Both the position numbers and the translations under genes were made by a program. From assembly GCA_019321725.1 (NCBI GenBank), contig CM033121.1, positions 6,324,001 to 6,388,000 of the forward strand: 64,000 nucleotides of DNA, read 5' to 3'. The stretch is from Paulownia fortunei. Taxonomy: Eukaryota; Streptophyta; Magnoliopsida; Lamiales; Paulowniaceae. The first letter of the stretch is position 1. Every line of letters begins with the position of its first letter. Below the pieces are notes generated by a model. That model saw only the letters and a list, made by a program, of their open reading frames with translations, ran no database searches and had not been told where the DNA came from. Positions 1 through 12,443 of the stretch are shown piece after piece.

Positions 1-2480
1 TAAAATTTAAAAAATATTTGTTACTTTCATTTATAAGAGTATTATATTCATATATTATATGTAAGTACATATGTAATATACACATTTTTCATATATATAA
101 ATATATTACACAAATATATACATAACAATATATATATATATATATATATATACATACTTTAAACTGGTCGGGTAGGCGTTTGAAAACTAAAAGCCAAGAG
201 TCTTTCCACATAAGGGTGACCATAGTATGGTTTGTATTTTTTTTTTAATTTTAATTAATTTCAAATTGTGATTATGTTAACTAAAATCAGAGGTGTAGTT
301 TCCCACGGTTTGACTAATTTTAATCAACAAAGAAAAAAACAATCATGTAAAAATTTAAAAAAAAAGTACTTTTTCAAGATATTAGCAAAATATTTATATT
401 GACATAAAAAGATTATATGAGCAATAACAATGAAGAGTTTTTAAACTAAAAAAATGTAATGATTTAGTTTTCAGAATTACAAAAGCTACGACATATAGTC
501 CAAATTGCATTGTATAAATAAAATGAGATACAATAATAATTAAGACCAAGTTAATTACAGCAAACATTCATTATTATATTAACAATTCAGAAGGATATGA
601 TACAAACATTCAGTATATATGAATTGGCTTATAACAATTAAAATGAAAAGGACAAATATTAGATATGATATTTCCTTGAAGGATGATACATGTACAGAAT
701 CGAATTTTACAAGTAAACCTGCATTAGACATAGAATCCTGCTTATTATGTTTTTTCTTGTCAATTGTCTTATCTATATAATTTTCAAACTCTGCTCTCTC
801 TTACATTTTTCGATCCATATGATGATTCTGAACTTGTAAACTTGCAACTTTTGGGCTCAACAAATTCTTTGAATTCTCACTACTCAAACCTTGGCCTTTG
901 CTTGCATCTTCCTCCCTTGTTCTCCTATTCTCCAAATCAATGTCCAAATCTAAATGCCACTCAAACCTATTTGATCCGTGCTCTAAAACCTCTTTACTTT
1001 AAAGATCGTTTAGTGCAAAAACTTCAGCTCATTTGATATACTCTCTTCGTTCGCTCAAATTCATAATATATAGATCGTAATATGTGAAACAAAGAAAATA
1101 GTATAAAAATTCTCAATCTTTCAAAGTGCAAAAATAATAAATTTATTTGAATGTACAAACATTGTATACATAATCTTTTTATCAGTACATCTCAAAAAAT
1201 ACAAAGTGAAAAAGATACTTATTTTTTTTCTTTTTTTTTGCAAAAAGAAATAACAATAGATTTGCATATTTGAATATATTTCAACTTTTAATAAGACTTG
1301 TATCGGATGAGAGAGAAGAAATGCATGGTGGCAGAGCTGAGAAACCTGAGGAGCTTTTGTGTTTCGACTTCTTCTTAGAGTATGAAATGAGTTTAATGAA
1401 GTTGTTGATGGTGAGGGGAGGCCTTAAGCTTGATAGTTGAGAGAAAAGAAGGGTGGGAGACTGATTGATAATGAGAGATGAAGGCTAGGGTTTATTTCAG
1501 TTAATCAATAGTCATTTAATAAAATATAGATAACAAAACTGAACTTATAAATTAAGGGTGGTGATGCAGTGTGGTTTTCACTTGATTTTTTAAATTGTGG
1601 TTTCGTAACAAATTGACAATAATGGTACGATTCGAAACTCACTTTAAATGAAGTGAATTTGAAGCAGGTTCAGTTTTACTTGAACATATTGTTATATTTA
1701 ATTAGGAATGAGTTCGGGTGAGTCCGCCCAACTTGGGGTGAATTTTCAAACTACAAATGGGTCTTGAACAAGTTTTGAGTTTTAGTTTTCAAGATTTCTT
1801 GTGTGTATCACACGTGTGTGTGTGTGTGTAATATGTGCATGTTAAAACATAAGTATTAAATACATATAAAAGTAACAAATATATTTAAAATATTAAAAAT
1901 TTTAAAAAATTGAACATGTACATATAATTTTTTAAATAATTAATTCTTTGTTAATAACATTATTCTCTCATGGTTAGAAAGTTATGGACACTATTTCTTT
2001 AAAAAATATATTTTATAATCTTTTTATAATTATAAAATGAATTTAATTGGTCCAACCCATTAGGTTTCAGGTTCGGAACGAGTTTGGGTTTGGATCCATA
2101 AAAATCTTGACAAGTCAGACTAGAGTTTTGGCAAACTCGACCTACACTTGACCTGTTGTCATTCCTACATTTCATCAAATATTTTTGTTAAGTTTAGGAA
2201 CATAATTTTATCAAAAAGAAATAAAGATTCATTCATAATTGGTTGTGAATGATTAAACTCATGAGAGAGAGATAGAATGAATGTCTAATCTCATACTATT
2301 GGGAATGGAGATTCTATCAATAAATTATACCAATCATATATTTAGTGATAGACTTGAAAATATTTATTCAATTTCCATTTCATTCATACATACTAATCAG
2401 CCATAAGATGATAAAGTTCTTAGTTATAATAGCCCCATATACTTACAAAGTGATACTGGAGAAGCCTAGCCTAAACCTCA
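1..2480. other. AT-rich intergenic DNA with decayed repeats
   Basis: No gene is recognised here. The stretch holds an (AT)n run at about 131-152, a GT run near 1810-1829, and a candidate non-autonomous transposon at about 1705-2167. On the minus strand, about 820-1500 shows weak gene-like signals (a telo-box-like AAACCCTAG, a CT-rich leader, an ATG in good context and a short open stretch), but no family could be named. Confidence 0.5.
1705..2167. mobile_element. Candidate hAT-like non-autonomous element remnant
   Basis: The two ends begin with the same 8 bases read inward (AGGAATGA at the left; the reverse complement of TCATTCCT at the right). Just inside lie the GGGT/GAGTT-rich and AACCC-rich stretches often seen at the ends of decayed plant hAT elements. 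No clear 8-bp target duplication could be read, so this is tentative. Confidence 0.3.
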
Positions 2481-3420
2481 TCCATTTAAGAGCCTCAGCG
2501 TTCCACATGAAGATGAAATTTCTAAGTCAAAAGGGAATCGGAGAAGCGCTAGGAGATCAGGAATGACAAGGGAATGTTATGTTGACAACTTCAGAAAGTC
2601 TAAGGAGAGAACTAATCCTAACTTGGGTAGGACAATCATTCCACCAAAAGAAAAGAAATCGTGGCTAGAATTGACCTTTAGAGGACACAAGTAGAAAAAG
2701 ATAGCCAATGTTAATACGAAGAGAAAATTAGAGGATAAAAGAATTAACGCTCTAGAAGATCTAAAAGTGACAGAACTAATACTCAAATCAATATGATGAA
2801 GGATCACTCCATCAAGCAACAACTCGTATCCTTCTTGAAAGAAAAGGTACATATTTTTGCTTGTAGTACGACGGATATGTAGGAAATAGCTCCGAAAATC
2901 ATGACATTTAGGCTCAACACAGATCCTAATGCGAGCCCAATGAAGCAAAGGAAGCACATAATTGGTGTGAAAAGAAACCAAGCGACGAAGGAACGTTGTT
3001 TTAGTTCCAAAACCTAATGGCAAATGGAGGCTATGTGTGGATTTCATCAATTTAAACAAGGCCTGCCCAAAAGACCCATATTCACCCTCTAGGATTTGAT
3101 ATGTTAGTGGACTCATGATTGGATATGTTAGTGGACTCTACTTCACACTATGAATTGATGAGCTTCTTGAATACCTTCTAAGGATACAAGTAAATACTTA
3201 TCGCCCCAAAAGATCAAGAGAAGACACAGGCAAAAGATGAAGAGTAGACAAGTTTCGCGACACAAGGAATATATTGTTATAGGTTTATGCCATTTTGCTT
3301 AATTAACATTGGTGCTACTTATCAGAGGTTAGTGATCCACAGAACATGGTGTTTTGAGACCAAATTGACAGGAATATAAAAGTGTATGTTGATAACGATA
3401 AGATAAGACCATGTATGAAT
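2480..3420 (+). pseudogene. Degenerate Ty3/gypsy reverse transcriptase fragment
   Basis: Read in shifting plus-strand frames, the segment shows the signature order of a plant Ty3/gypsy polyprotein. First comes the region before RT (HMKMKF, then a GDQ-like motif, about 2500-2580). Next is the RT core, with a PKPNGKWRLCVDF-like stretch followed by NLNKACPKDPYSP (about 3005-3085). Then comes an FMPF...GATYQRL-like stretch (about 3285-3330) and a VYVD-like trace near 3380-3400. Several stops and frameshifts interrupt it, and no LTRs, integrase or gag were seen nearby. It is a dead internal fragment close to the 3' end of the F-box gene. Long open frames on the opposite strand here are shadows. 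Confidence 0.75.
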
Positions 3421-3685
3421 TTCCCTAGAGGCATCTCCTATGTAACCCGAGCATAGTTATCCAACAAACAGGAAGTAAGTAGCCAGATCCTTAAATCCAA
3501 AACCATAATACAGTTCACCCAGTTATTCAGAAATTGGATTAAATCCCTAATGATGTTACATTTCCTGGTTCATTAATTAAAAGAGCAGACAGAAGGAACT
3601 ACAATTTAGTTGCAGGAAAGATAAGCCAGTAAAATCAGATGAATGTCTAGGCACCAAAATGGAGTGTTTGGATTCAATATATAAC

Positions 3686-5581
3686 TCATGCCTTGATTGT
3701 GACACTGCACAGGCACGCTCCAGATGGCTTTATTTCAGAAGTCTGCCATTCGGAGCCTGGGGCAGCTTTTGGATCGTATAACAGAGTGTGGTAACCAGGA
3801 TCCTCCTGCACTGAGAACAGCAGAAGTTTCCCACCCAAGATGCCAAAACGAAACCCGATACTTGAGCTTCCAGTCACCGGAACTGGCACCATCTTCCATG
3901 AATTGTCTTTGGGGTTGAATATTGCTAATTTACGTTCATTTTTCCACTCCATGCAACAGAGCTTCTTTCCAAGCACAGCGTGAGCAGTAACCATAACACA
4001 ACCATTTTTCATCTGGCACCATGCGTGACTCTCGGGGCTATACACGTCAACAAACCGTGAGTTTCCAATTGTGAAACTTGACCTCCCACCCATAACATAG
4101 AGCTTCCCCTCAAAGCCACAGGCAAAACAGCCCCACCTTGGGCGCCTCAGACTCTCCATCACAGTCCACTTGTCAGTATCAGGGTCATACACCTCGGCAC
4201 ATGAGAGAGATTCTCCATTCATCCCACATCCTCCAACCACATAGACCATGCCATTCACTTCAGCACAACCAAAGTCATAGCGTGCCACATTCATGCTAGC
4301 TAATTTGCTCCAGCTGCAATAGGAGTTATTTTTGTTAGAGTAAACCACAAACATATTAAGAAGCTCTTTCTCAATTGTTACATATTCAACATGTTTGTGC
4401 TTCCCTGATGCAGTCATTCAAAAATGGTTGTATAAATTCTGCATTTGATAGTAAAAGAAAGAAGATATTTGGTAAATTAAGTCAATGGAGGGCCTAATTA
4501 ACTTACACAATAAAAGCAATACTTAATTCAATGCTGATTTCTTCTACATATGCATAAATTGTACAAGTTCATCATTGAAAGAAGAATGACCGTGGCAAAA
4601 TCTTCAATTGACGAGGCTTTTTAGAAAAGAGTAGCTGACTTCACATAAAACATTAGTTTCAAAATCAAATATATCAATGTCAATCAAGTCATATTCTGAT
4701 AAATGCTTCCATAGTTTAGGTGCGGGAAAAATAAAAAGGACGAACCCAACTGGCTCAGAACAGAAGGGCTTACATATGAGATAGCAATGCTTATATATCC
4801 ACTAGGAGGCAAACATACATAGTTAGCCAACAATACATGATTATGAGTTAAACATCCTCCAGCATCATCTCTAAGTTGGTCAGAGAAAGCCAATATTGGA
4901 TAACTCAATTCAAACAAGTAATTAGACTGTTTGAGCAATAGAGAATGCATTAGAGCTAATGGGAGAGAAGGAGAAGTGAGAGAAAATAAACCTGTTGAGG
5001 CAAGAATCATATTGGTAAACATCCGCTGAGACAGAACCAGTTCCATCAACGACAGAATATCCAGCAATAACCAGAAGCTTTCCATGGAGAACGACAACGC
5101 CAAAGCCTGCTTTAACAGGTCCAGGCATTGGCAGGAGTTGATGGTGTTTATGTCCAAAACAATCTAGAACGTCCCAGCGGCTTTCTTTTCCTTCAGCATC
5201 CACAGTCAGGACATAAAGCCATTCCTCAAGCATTCCAGCTAGTTTTCGGACAGTGATGAACTCTTTGCTTTTGATAAAGGACCTCCAGCGCTTGGATACA
5301 GCACCCATGGCAGGAAAATTTGATCGCGGAACGAGAGCAAGACAGTGCTTCGATACATCATCGGGCAATCCAGGCAAGATGGGACTATGATAATCATCAG
5401 CAACATTAGGAATTATGATTGAACCACTTCTATCATCAGCAACTTTAGAAACTAAGATTGAATTACTTTTAGCAGCTGGAAGATCTTGCTGGATCGAGTT
5501 GGAGAAACACATATCTAATTCTTTGATTCTCTTCACAGAAAAAGGACCTGGCATTCTTGAGTTTGGTACCACAATCATCAT
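3686..5581 (-). CDS. F-box/kelch-repeat protein (At1g67480 type)
   Basis: Predicted substrate-recognition subunit of an SCF (SKP1-cullin-F-box) ubiquitin ligase; the target is unknown. There are two coding exons: 5581-4992 and 4313-3686. The intron 4991-4314 has a GT donor after AACAG and an AG acceptor at TTGCAG, giving the in-frame join CLNSWSKLA. The product is 405 residues from the ATG at 5581. An in-frame ATG at 5578 has a better -3 A, and ATG 5554 (starting MPG) gives 396 residues and may be the true start. An F-box lies at about residues 68-113 (LPGLPDDVSKHCLALVP...WRSF). Kelch repeats follow, with glycine-pair blades VYVVGG and LYVMGG and conserved YDP/W positions. The gene has a long spliced 5' UTR up to about 7200. 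Family call is firm; the start codon is uncertain. Confidence 0.9.
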
Positions 5582-5640
5582 TAACAAAAAATGTCTCTGA
5601 AGACAAGCATCAATGCAACAAAAAGACTCTGGACAGCTGA

Positions 5641-5996
5641 TTAAAGAAATTCATGAAATCCTTCACTAATGGGAATTCTACAAGACCAAGGCATAAAAGA
5701 TGTTGCAAAACGGATCTCTTGAGCTGCAAAGGCCAATGATTTTCTATGCTTCGCCCAATCAGATTCAAATTCCATACCACTTTCACTGATCCTACTATAA
5801 TTCAGCTTCTTTGGCCCAACCAGGCTTATACCCAATATCGATTTTCCAGAAGTGTTTTTCCCCTCACACATTGCCCAAGTACCTACAATTTTCAGAAACC
5901 CATAAAACAAAAGCACTTGAAGAAACAAGAAGAAAACAAATAACCAATCAAAAAGCAAGCAGATTGAGGAAAAGAAGGAGTACCTGACAAGGCCAT
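5641..5996 (-). CDS. Putative 84-codon upstream ORF in the 5' UTR of the F-box/kelch gene
   Basis: An ATG at 5996-5994, with G at -3 and +4, opens a frame reading MALSG. It crosses a predicted 5' UTR intron in frame (donor TCAG|GTACTCC after 5984; acceptor TTGTAG at 5883; intron 5983-5883) and continues 80 more codons to TAA at 5643-5641. That stop is about 60 bases upstream of the first F-box ATG and in a different frame. I recognise no domain in the peptide. An uninterrupted 84-codon frame kept through a UTR intron is longer than chance usually gives in this AT-rich DNA. It could be a peptide-type regulatory uORF or just a chance open frame. Confidence 0.4.
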
Positions 5997-7182
5997 AACC
6001 TAACGATTTTTAACCTCCCGTGACTTCCATTTCTGTGCAGTATAATTGTCTGCATTAAATAACAAAATAGGAGATAAAGAAAAAACAAATATATCAAAGC
6101 AGCTCAGGGATGCCTAAAACTGTATGTGTGACCATAGCATGAGCTTGATATTCTGAAAAAAAAATAATGGTGCAGATCATATGATTTCACATCTTCATGA
6201 TTCAGGAAAGCTAAAGAAAGCAATTCAATCGATAATCACGCAATCAGGATCTATTATGAAGTGATGCTTCTGATAAACAAATTACTGGAAATAGAAACAG
6301 GGATCTACTTGAATTAATATGACCCGTTAAATTAATCTGTTAAGCATATCAAATAATTCAAATCACCCAAATACAGAAGTTACTAATGTAATGTCAAGTG
6401 GTAACTAACTTGATATTGATTAGTCAACAACTAAAAGACCCAACAAAACAAGAGCATGCTTATACTAAGCTTTTAAAGATGCAACCATTGAGCTCACCTA
6501 CCCACCAACCTAACCCACCACAGGCCACCCACTACCCCAACAACAGGGAGAGTAAAAAAAGGCAATCATATGAGTACTTCAAGATTTGAGGAGCTGGAAA
6601 TATGCCATTTTCGAGCACTTTTAAGTAACTTTTGAACCAATTTCATCACTAAGAAAAAGATAAGAGTCAAACGGGAGAAAATGCAACCAAGATCTAATAT
6701 TCACTCATTTACAACTGCAATAACTAGAAAAGCAATAAAAATTTAATCATGCTTTAAAGCAGTTACAGTTCATTGGCTCATAGACTCCAGCAAAAGCAGT
6801 ACCAAATTCCAACCAAAAGGACGGAATACCGAAGCATTTGATAGCTAGAAATTAGCTCAAAGAAAAAAAGGGTCAATCCATAACTTTATTAAGAAACTCA
6901 AAACTACACATACAAATTGCAAACAGATCTAATGCCACCAAAAACACAAACATGAACTGAAAAAAAAAAGAAAAGGAAACTGTACCTGCGAATATGGAAT
7001 TTGAGAAGGCAAAGCTACAACTGAAGGATGATAACCGTTAAATAGATGAATAAATAAAGGGATGGGAAACTGGATAAGGGTTGAGAAAAATCTGTGCAAA
7101 AATATTGGAATGGGTAAGAATAAGTTATGGAGAAAAATGGACCGAGTATCTGCAATAATGAGGGGATGGGATACCTATATGC

Positions 7183-7220
<38 letters not shown>

Positions 7221-7230
7221 ATTGACAGGG
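5882..7230 (-). other. Spliced 5' UTR and leader region of the F-box/kelch gene
   Basis: On the minus strand a donor CGCAG|GTACAG follows 6986. Acceptors TGCAG (exon from 6049) or CACAG (exon from 6032) precede a small leader exon ending at 5984. The next leader exon starts at 5882 and runs into the coding exon. A short upstream ATG reading MEVTGG then stop lies in the small exon. The leader exon is thus split by introns of about 0.94 kb and 101 bp. A (GT)n(GA)n microsatellite near 7183-7220 marks the likely upstream edge of the transcript. Confidence 0.55.
7183..7221. repeat. Compound (GT)n(GA)n microsatellite
   Basis: About 8 GT repeats run directly into about 12 GA repeats. In the sense of the F-box gene this reads (TC)n(AC)n, a common element of plant promoters and 5' leaders. 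It lies about 200 bp upstream of the first leader donor site. Confidence 0.9.
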
Positions 7231-7399
7231 GTAGACCACGTCATATCATCAGATTTTCAGCCCAGCTGGTTTGCAATTTCCTTTTTAGTTATTATATTTA
7301 CTTATTTTTTGTGTTTGGTAGGGGAAATTAATTTATGGCTTCACGATTTTTAGCATGGTACACCAATCACGAATCAATTTTTTTAAATTGTTAGACGAT

Positions 7400-7710
7400 A
7401 GTACGTTTTTTTTTTCATTTTTAAATGGTTTTTTTTTATTTTAAATTTTAAAAATATATTTGTTTATCCATTTTAATCATAAATATAACTTATTTTTTTA
7501 TGTTTAAAATTTATTTTCAAAACCTATTAATATTTTATTTCATGTTTTTTCATTTAAAAAATATCATAAAATAAATACATATTTATTTTCATATCAATAT
7601 AGTTAATATATATATAATTATTTTAAATATATTTTTATTTTTGCACGAAATTTAATATTTTTAACTTTGAAAATATTAAAAACATGAAAATGAGTTTAAA
7701 AATGAAACAA
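7400..7710. mobile_element. MITE-like copy related to those at 53904 and 58664
   Basis: The stretch contains the internal string TATATTTTTATTTTT followed by an AATATTTTTAA...TTTGAAAATATT section and ends GAAAATGAGTTTAAAAATGAAAC. This matches the internal and right-end pattern of the 370-bp element at 53904-54273. The left end is poorly preserved. Confidence 0.4.
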
Positions 7711-7874
7711 ATGATTTCTAAGGATGTGTTTGGTTTTGATTCGATTGAGTTCTTTATAAGTAGTTTCGAAAAATTAAAATCAAACATTCAAGTATTATAA
7801 TCCTCCAAAATACATTTTCATCTCTTCCCAATATATTATAAAATATCTTAATTAATACTATCATGCATACATAG

Positions 7875-7875
<1 letters not shown>

Positions 7876-7921
<46 letters not shown>
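7876..7921. repeat. (AT)n microsatellite
   Basis: An uninterrupted run of about 23 AT dinucleotides. No gene lies within several hundred bases. Confidence 0.95.
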
Positions 7922-7923
<2 letters not shown>

Positions 7924-10900
7924 TATCATTGAATCATTATATTAATCTCAAAATAATATATAATTTATAATAATATAAATTTAATAAATACTACTAATTA
8001 AATAAAATCTTACAAAAAGATGACGCTGCGGTAGAAAATGTATTTTTCAAAATAAAAATCAAATATAATTCACAATACCTCGTATATTTTCACATAATAA
8101 ATTTTTTTAATTATTATTTTAAAAATACTGAAACTAAAATCCAACTAACTCCAAATAAAACTTAAACATTCATGGTTATAGATTCAGGATTATTGTCGGC
8201 AATAACCAAATGTTTTGGACACTATTTTTATCATAACAACCATTTACGAATTAATTTTCCTAAATCATAAGACAACAAACATCCGATATTATTATCAGCA
8301 ATAACCAAAAACAGTTGTACCACGTCATATTTTGTTCCTACCCATAATCATTCTTAGTAAGGAAAAGATATAAATAAAGAGGAGAAGAAAAAAGAAAAAT
8401 ATAAATATAAATACAAGTTTCATGGTTCGATAAGTAACAGAGAAAACACGATTAAGGTTTAAAAATAAAGAATGTAAGGGAAGATTGAAAAGAAATTCTC
8501 TTATACCTGGCTTTTTGCCCTTGCTTTTCTCTTACCAAACATACTCTTATCACCTCCAAAATAATTATCATTTTTCATACATAGAAAGATATCATGCAAA
8601 TATTACTCTGATATTGCATACCGATTGTGTAAAAAAAATAAAATAATTTATAAATAAGTATAATACATTTCTATAGTAATTTGTGTTGATTATTTTTACA
8701 AAATAATAATGAATAGTAAATAATTACTAGCGGAGTCTATTGTGTTGAAGTGTGACAGCTATTATTATGACACGTTGATCTTGAAAAATTAGAATCACGA
8801 ATCAAATATTTACGTACGAGACCTATAAATGATTTGATAATAATAATTTCATTGAAATCAATGATTTTAAAATTTTATCATTTTTGTGCGAGTCAAAAGG
8901 GAAATGTATTTTTTTCTTTCTAGTTTTATGTGTATTGGGGGAAATTTTATGCCTAAGGAGAATCTTTTTGATTATCATGCATGTGGTCCAAATTCTTACC
9001 ATTAATCAAATAATAAGATTTTTAAGTAACCCATTGTGCCCACACCCTAGAATACATAGAAACAGAATCTGGTTAGATGTGTGGGTCACAATTATCCAGC
9101 CAAATATATGACAATTTTTTATTATGAACTTCTGAATCTGTAGATATTGGAATTTGCTCCTTATTTGAGCTTTGATATTTTTGTAAATATATAAGAATCA
9201 TCTGTACAAAAATTTTACAACTCATATCATGAATATACAAGTTAAATAATGAGACTGCTAATAAAATAATAATAATAGTAATAATAAATAATGAGAGTTG
9301 AAAATAATACTTTTTTTCATATAATTGAGCTTTGATATTTTGGTAAATATATGGTTTCAATTTTTTTAAATAATTGTTATTTCAATCAATAAAAATGTTA
9401 AAATATATTTATATTTTCTTTTTTCTTAGTCTGTTTTGAAAGTATGAAAGTATTTTCAAAAGCTGCACTCTATAATTAAAAGCAAACACCATATTTTCAG
9501 AAAATTTATTCCTTTTCAAAATACTCTCCTATAAAATCTTTAAGAATAAGTAAATCAAATATTTTTTGTCTTAATTTCACATGTTAAATCAGTATGTTTT
9601 TAATTTACCAAATTTTACAATTTTAAGTTCAAATATAATTTTATTTTTACATTAAAATTTGCTTAGAGAATTTAGAAAGTTTCTCACATGGGGAAGAAAA
9701 GTAAAAGTATAAATAGGATTGAAAAATAAATCAAACTATTCCATATTAGAGTTGAGGTAAATCGTTAAAAACTCAATTGAGCTCAATTCATTAAATTATT
9801 AAATCAAGTTTGAACACATTTTTTTCTTTTGATCAGATTTGAAGCTCGTCTCGAGCTCGAGTTCGACTCTATTAGTAAAAAAAATGACAAACTACTCGTT
9901 ATGTTCTACTCGAATAAAACTCGTTTAACATCGACTCAATTAACTATCAAATTAAATTTAAATATAATTTTTTAAATTTGATAAAAAAATTAAATAAATT
10001 TAAACAGTAATTTATTCAACTCGATTGGATTTATTTTAAATCTTAAATAGAGGTAAAAGAATAAAAACAAGCTCACACAAAAAATAAATGACAAACTTTT
10101 TCTTAAAGATGCTTGTGTATTAGCAGGAGATTTATTAAAAACCCCAACTAACTCATTAATTCCGGGATGATTTATTGTTCCCGTATAATAAAATTTATAC
10201 ACGAAGTAAATAAGAGAGAAGAACAGCTTCCCTTTCACCCAATGTCTAAGACTCAGCCATAAAATATTTGTGACTATAAGAATTCATAAGTTCAAATATC
10301 ACCCCAAAAATAAAATTTAAAATATAGAACCAGTGCCAGTGGTTATACCAAAATAATATTGTTACATGTTATTATCATAGAGAGCATACCAAACTGCAAA
10401 AAATTGAAAGATAAACCACAAAGTTGGTATACTAGATAGAAAGTCAATGGGGTGGGTGTAAATCTAAATCTGCACATCTAGGATCGGCTTTACTATTAAA
10501 ATTGGGTCTTTCAAATTAGTCTCGTTCCGTTTAATTTTATTTATTTTAAAAAAATTATCATATGTTTATGTAACATTTTTTAAAACATATACTTTTAGAA
10601 AATTTAATATATTAAAAAATATATATTAATATTTATCAAAATAATAAAATGAGTGTAACGAGCCTAACAAGTCTAACCCGATCTCTTATCCTCCATAATA
10701 ATAATAGTAACTTATTGCTAATTCATGTCTTTATCATATTCCACCCAATGTTTACTTCAAGACAATTTTTCAAATTCCACTATGATTTGAACAATAAACT
10801 GACCAAGACGTATGATTCTAATGTTCAATCGTCCAAAATTGATGAGCATCATCATAGTCCACAAAAAAATTCGAGTGGTTGATTTTACCTATCAAATTGA

Positions 10901-12410
10901 TATTCTATCTTGAAACCTACAACTTGGAAAATCTTGACCTCAATAAATTTCTTCGGAAATTAAAGAGCACAATAATATGTATACTATGTGGCTGGCTACA
11001 AATCCTGGAACCTAGGATTTGATGTTGGATCGATTGTCTCTTATATCTCCTTAAACTTGCATGGCTCCAAATATGATTCCTTCCCCAACACCCCCCCAAC
11101 CCAACCCACACACTCACATGTATATATGTGTGACTTGGCTTGGGATTTTTACAAGTAAAATAGTAACTATTTTGAAATAAAAAAAAAACCTAGTTAGGAT
11201 TATTGAAGTTGTTCAATGAAAATCTTTCAATAATTCAGCCCATAAAAATCGAGAGAACTCAAAGAAGATCACAAGAATAATTTTTAATATATTAATTATA
11301 TAAATGGTGTACATATATAGTATGATTGAATAATATTTATAGTATAGAGACGAGTTAATTATGTAAATGATACGTGTCAAGATTTTTTAAGAATTTTTAT
11401 GTCATAATCTTGAAGTGGATTACAAATAAGTACAAGTGGCAAGGTAATTTGTCCTCCAAATAGTAATATTAATTTTTATTTCCATGCATGAAAAATGGGA
11501 AGTTGCTTACTATTGATTTTTACTTGAAAAATAAATTTATTCATTTTAGAAAAATATTTACCTATAGCTCTTTGTTTCCTTACACCTTCATTTTATAGTG
11601 TCATTGTGATTATTTATTTATTTTTAATTTTGTTTAGTCCTCTTGATTAGTTTAAACAACCCCTAATGGTCATTTTCATTTAATTTTATACGTGCAACAA
11701 TAATTAATCCATGTGTTTTTTCTTCATAATTTGCTTATATTTCTTTTTTTTTTTCTTTTTTTTTCACAAGGTTGCAAGCATCTCCTTTTCACCATCTTCT
11801 CTAAGGTAAATAAAATTCTTATTCCTTTTGTAATAAACTGATATAAGCCCTCCCCAATCAGCCACAATATAGTCCTTTTCAAAAGAGCATTGATATCTTG
11901 ATGTAAATTCTGATGTACTCAATCTATTAATGAAAAGACTATAGGCAATTGCAATCTTATTAAACTGTAACCATCAATAAAAGTCAATTGGAGCTGTAGC
12001 ATTATGAAATGCAATTAATACCTCTTTGAAAAATGACTCTTGGACAAAATGAAACACTAATTTAAACCACTAAAATGACCTACTTCTTAGGTGCCTTCTT
12101 TAATATGGGCCAGAATTATATTTGCACAATTTGGGTCCTAGAAAAGGCTTATATATATTTGTCCTATTTCCCCAACTTTCATCGAAATCATGATCAAAGA
12201 TCGTAAGTGTAAGATATTTATTAACAAATTATTTTGGCTCGTTTCTAAAAAAATATATGAATAGATGAAGAAAATGAGTATATATGTCTAGGTTTAAAAA
12301 ATGGATGATTGTTCGAAAGAAAATAGGTCTAGTAGATACTACATTTAATGGTATATGAGTATACACATTACCATATATTCACACACACACACAAATATAT
12401 ATATATATAT

Positions 12411-12443
<33 letters not shown>

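Noticed and set aside
2577..3116. 179-codon minus-strand frame
   Set aside because: It is antisense to the degenerate gypsy RT fragment, whose plus-strand motifs are recognisable.
3724..3918. Plus-strand frame within the kelch exon
   Set aside because: Antisense shadow of the F-box/kelch coding exon.
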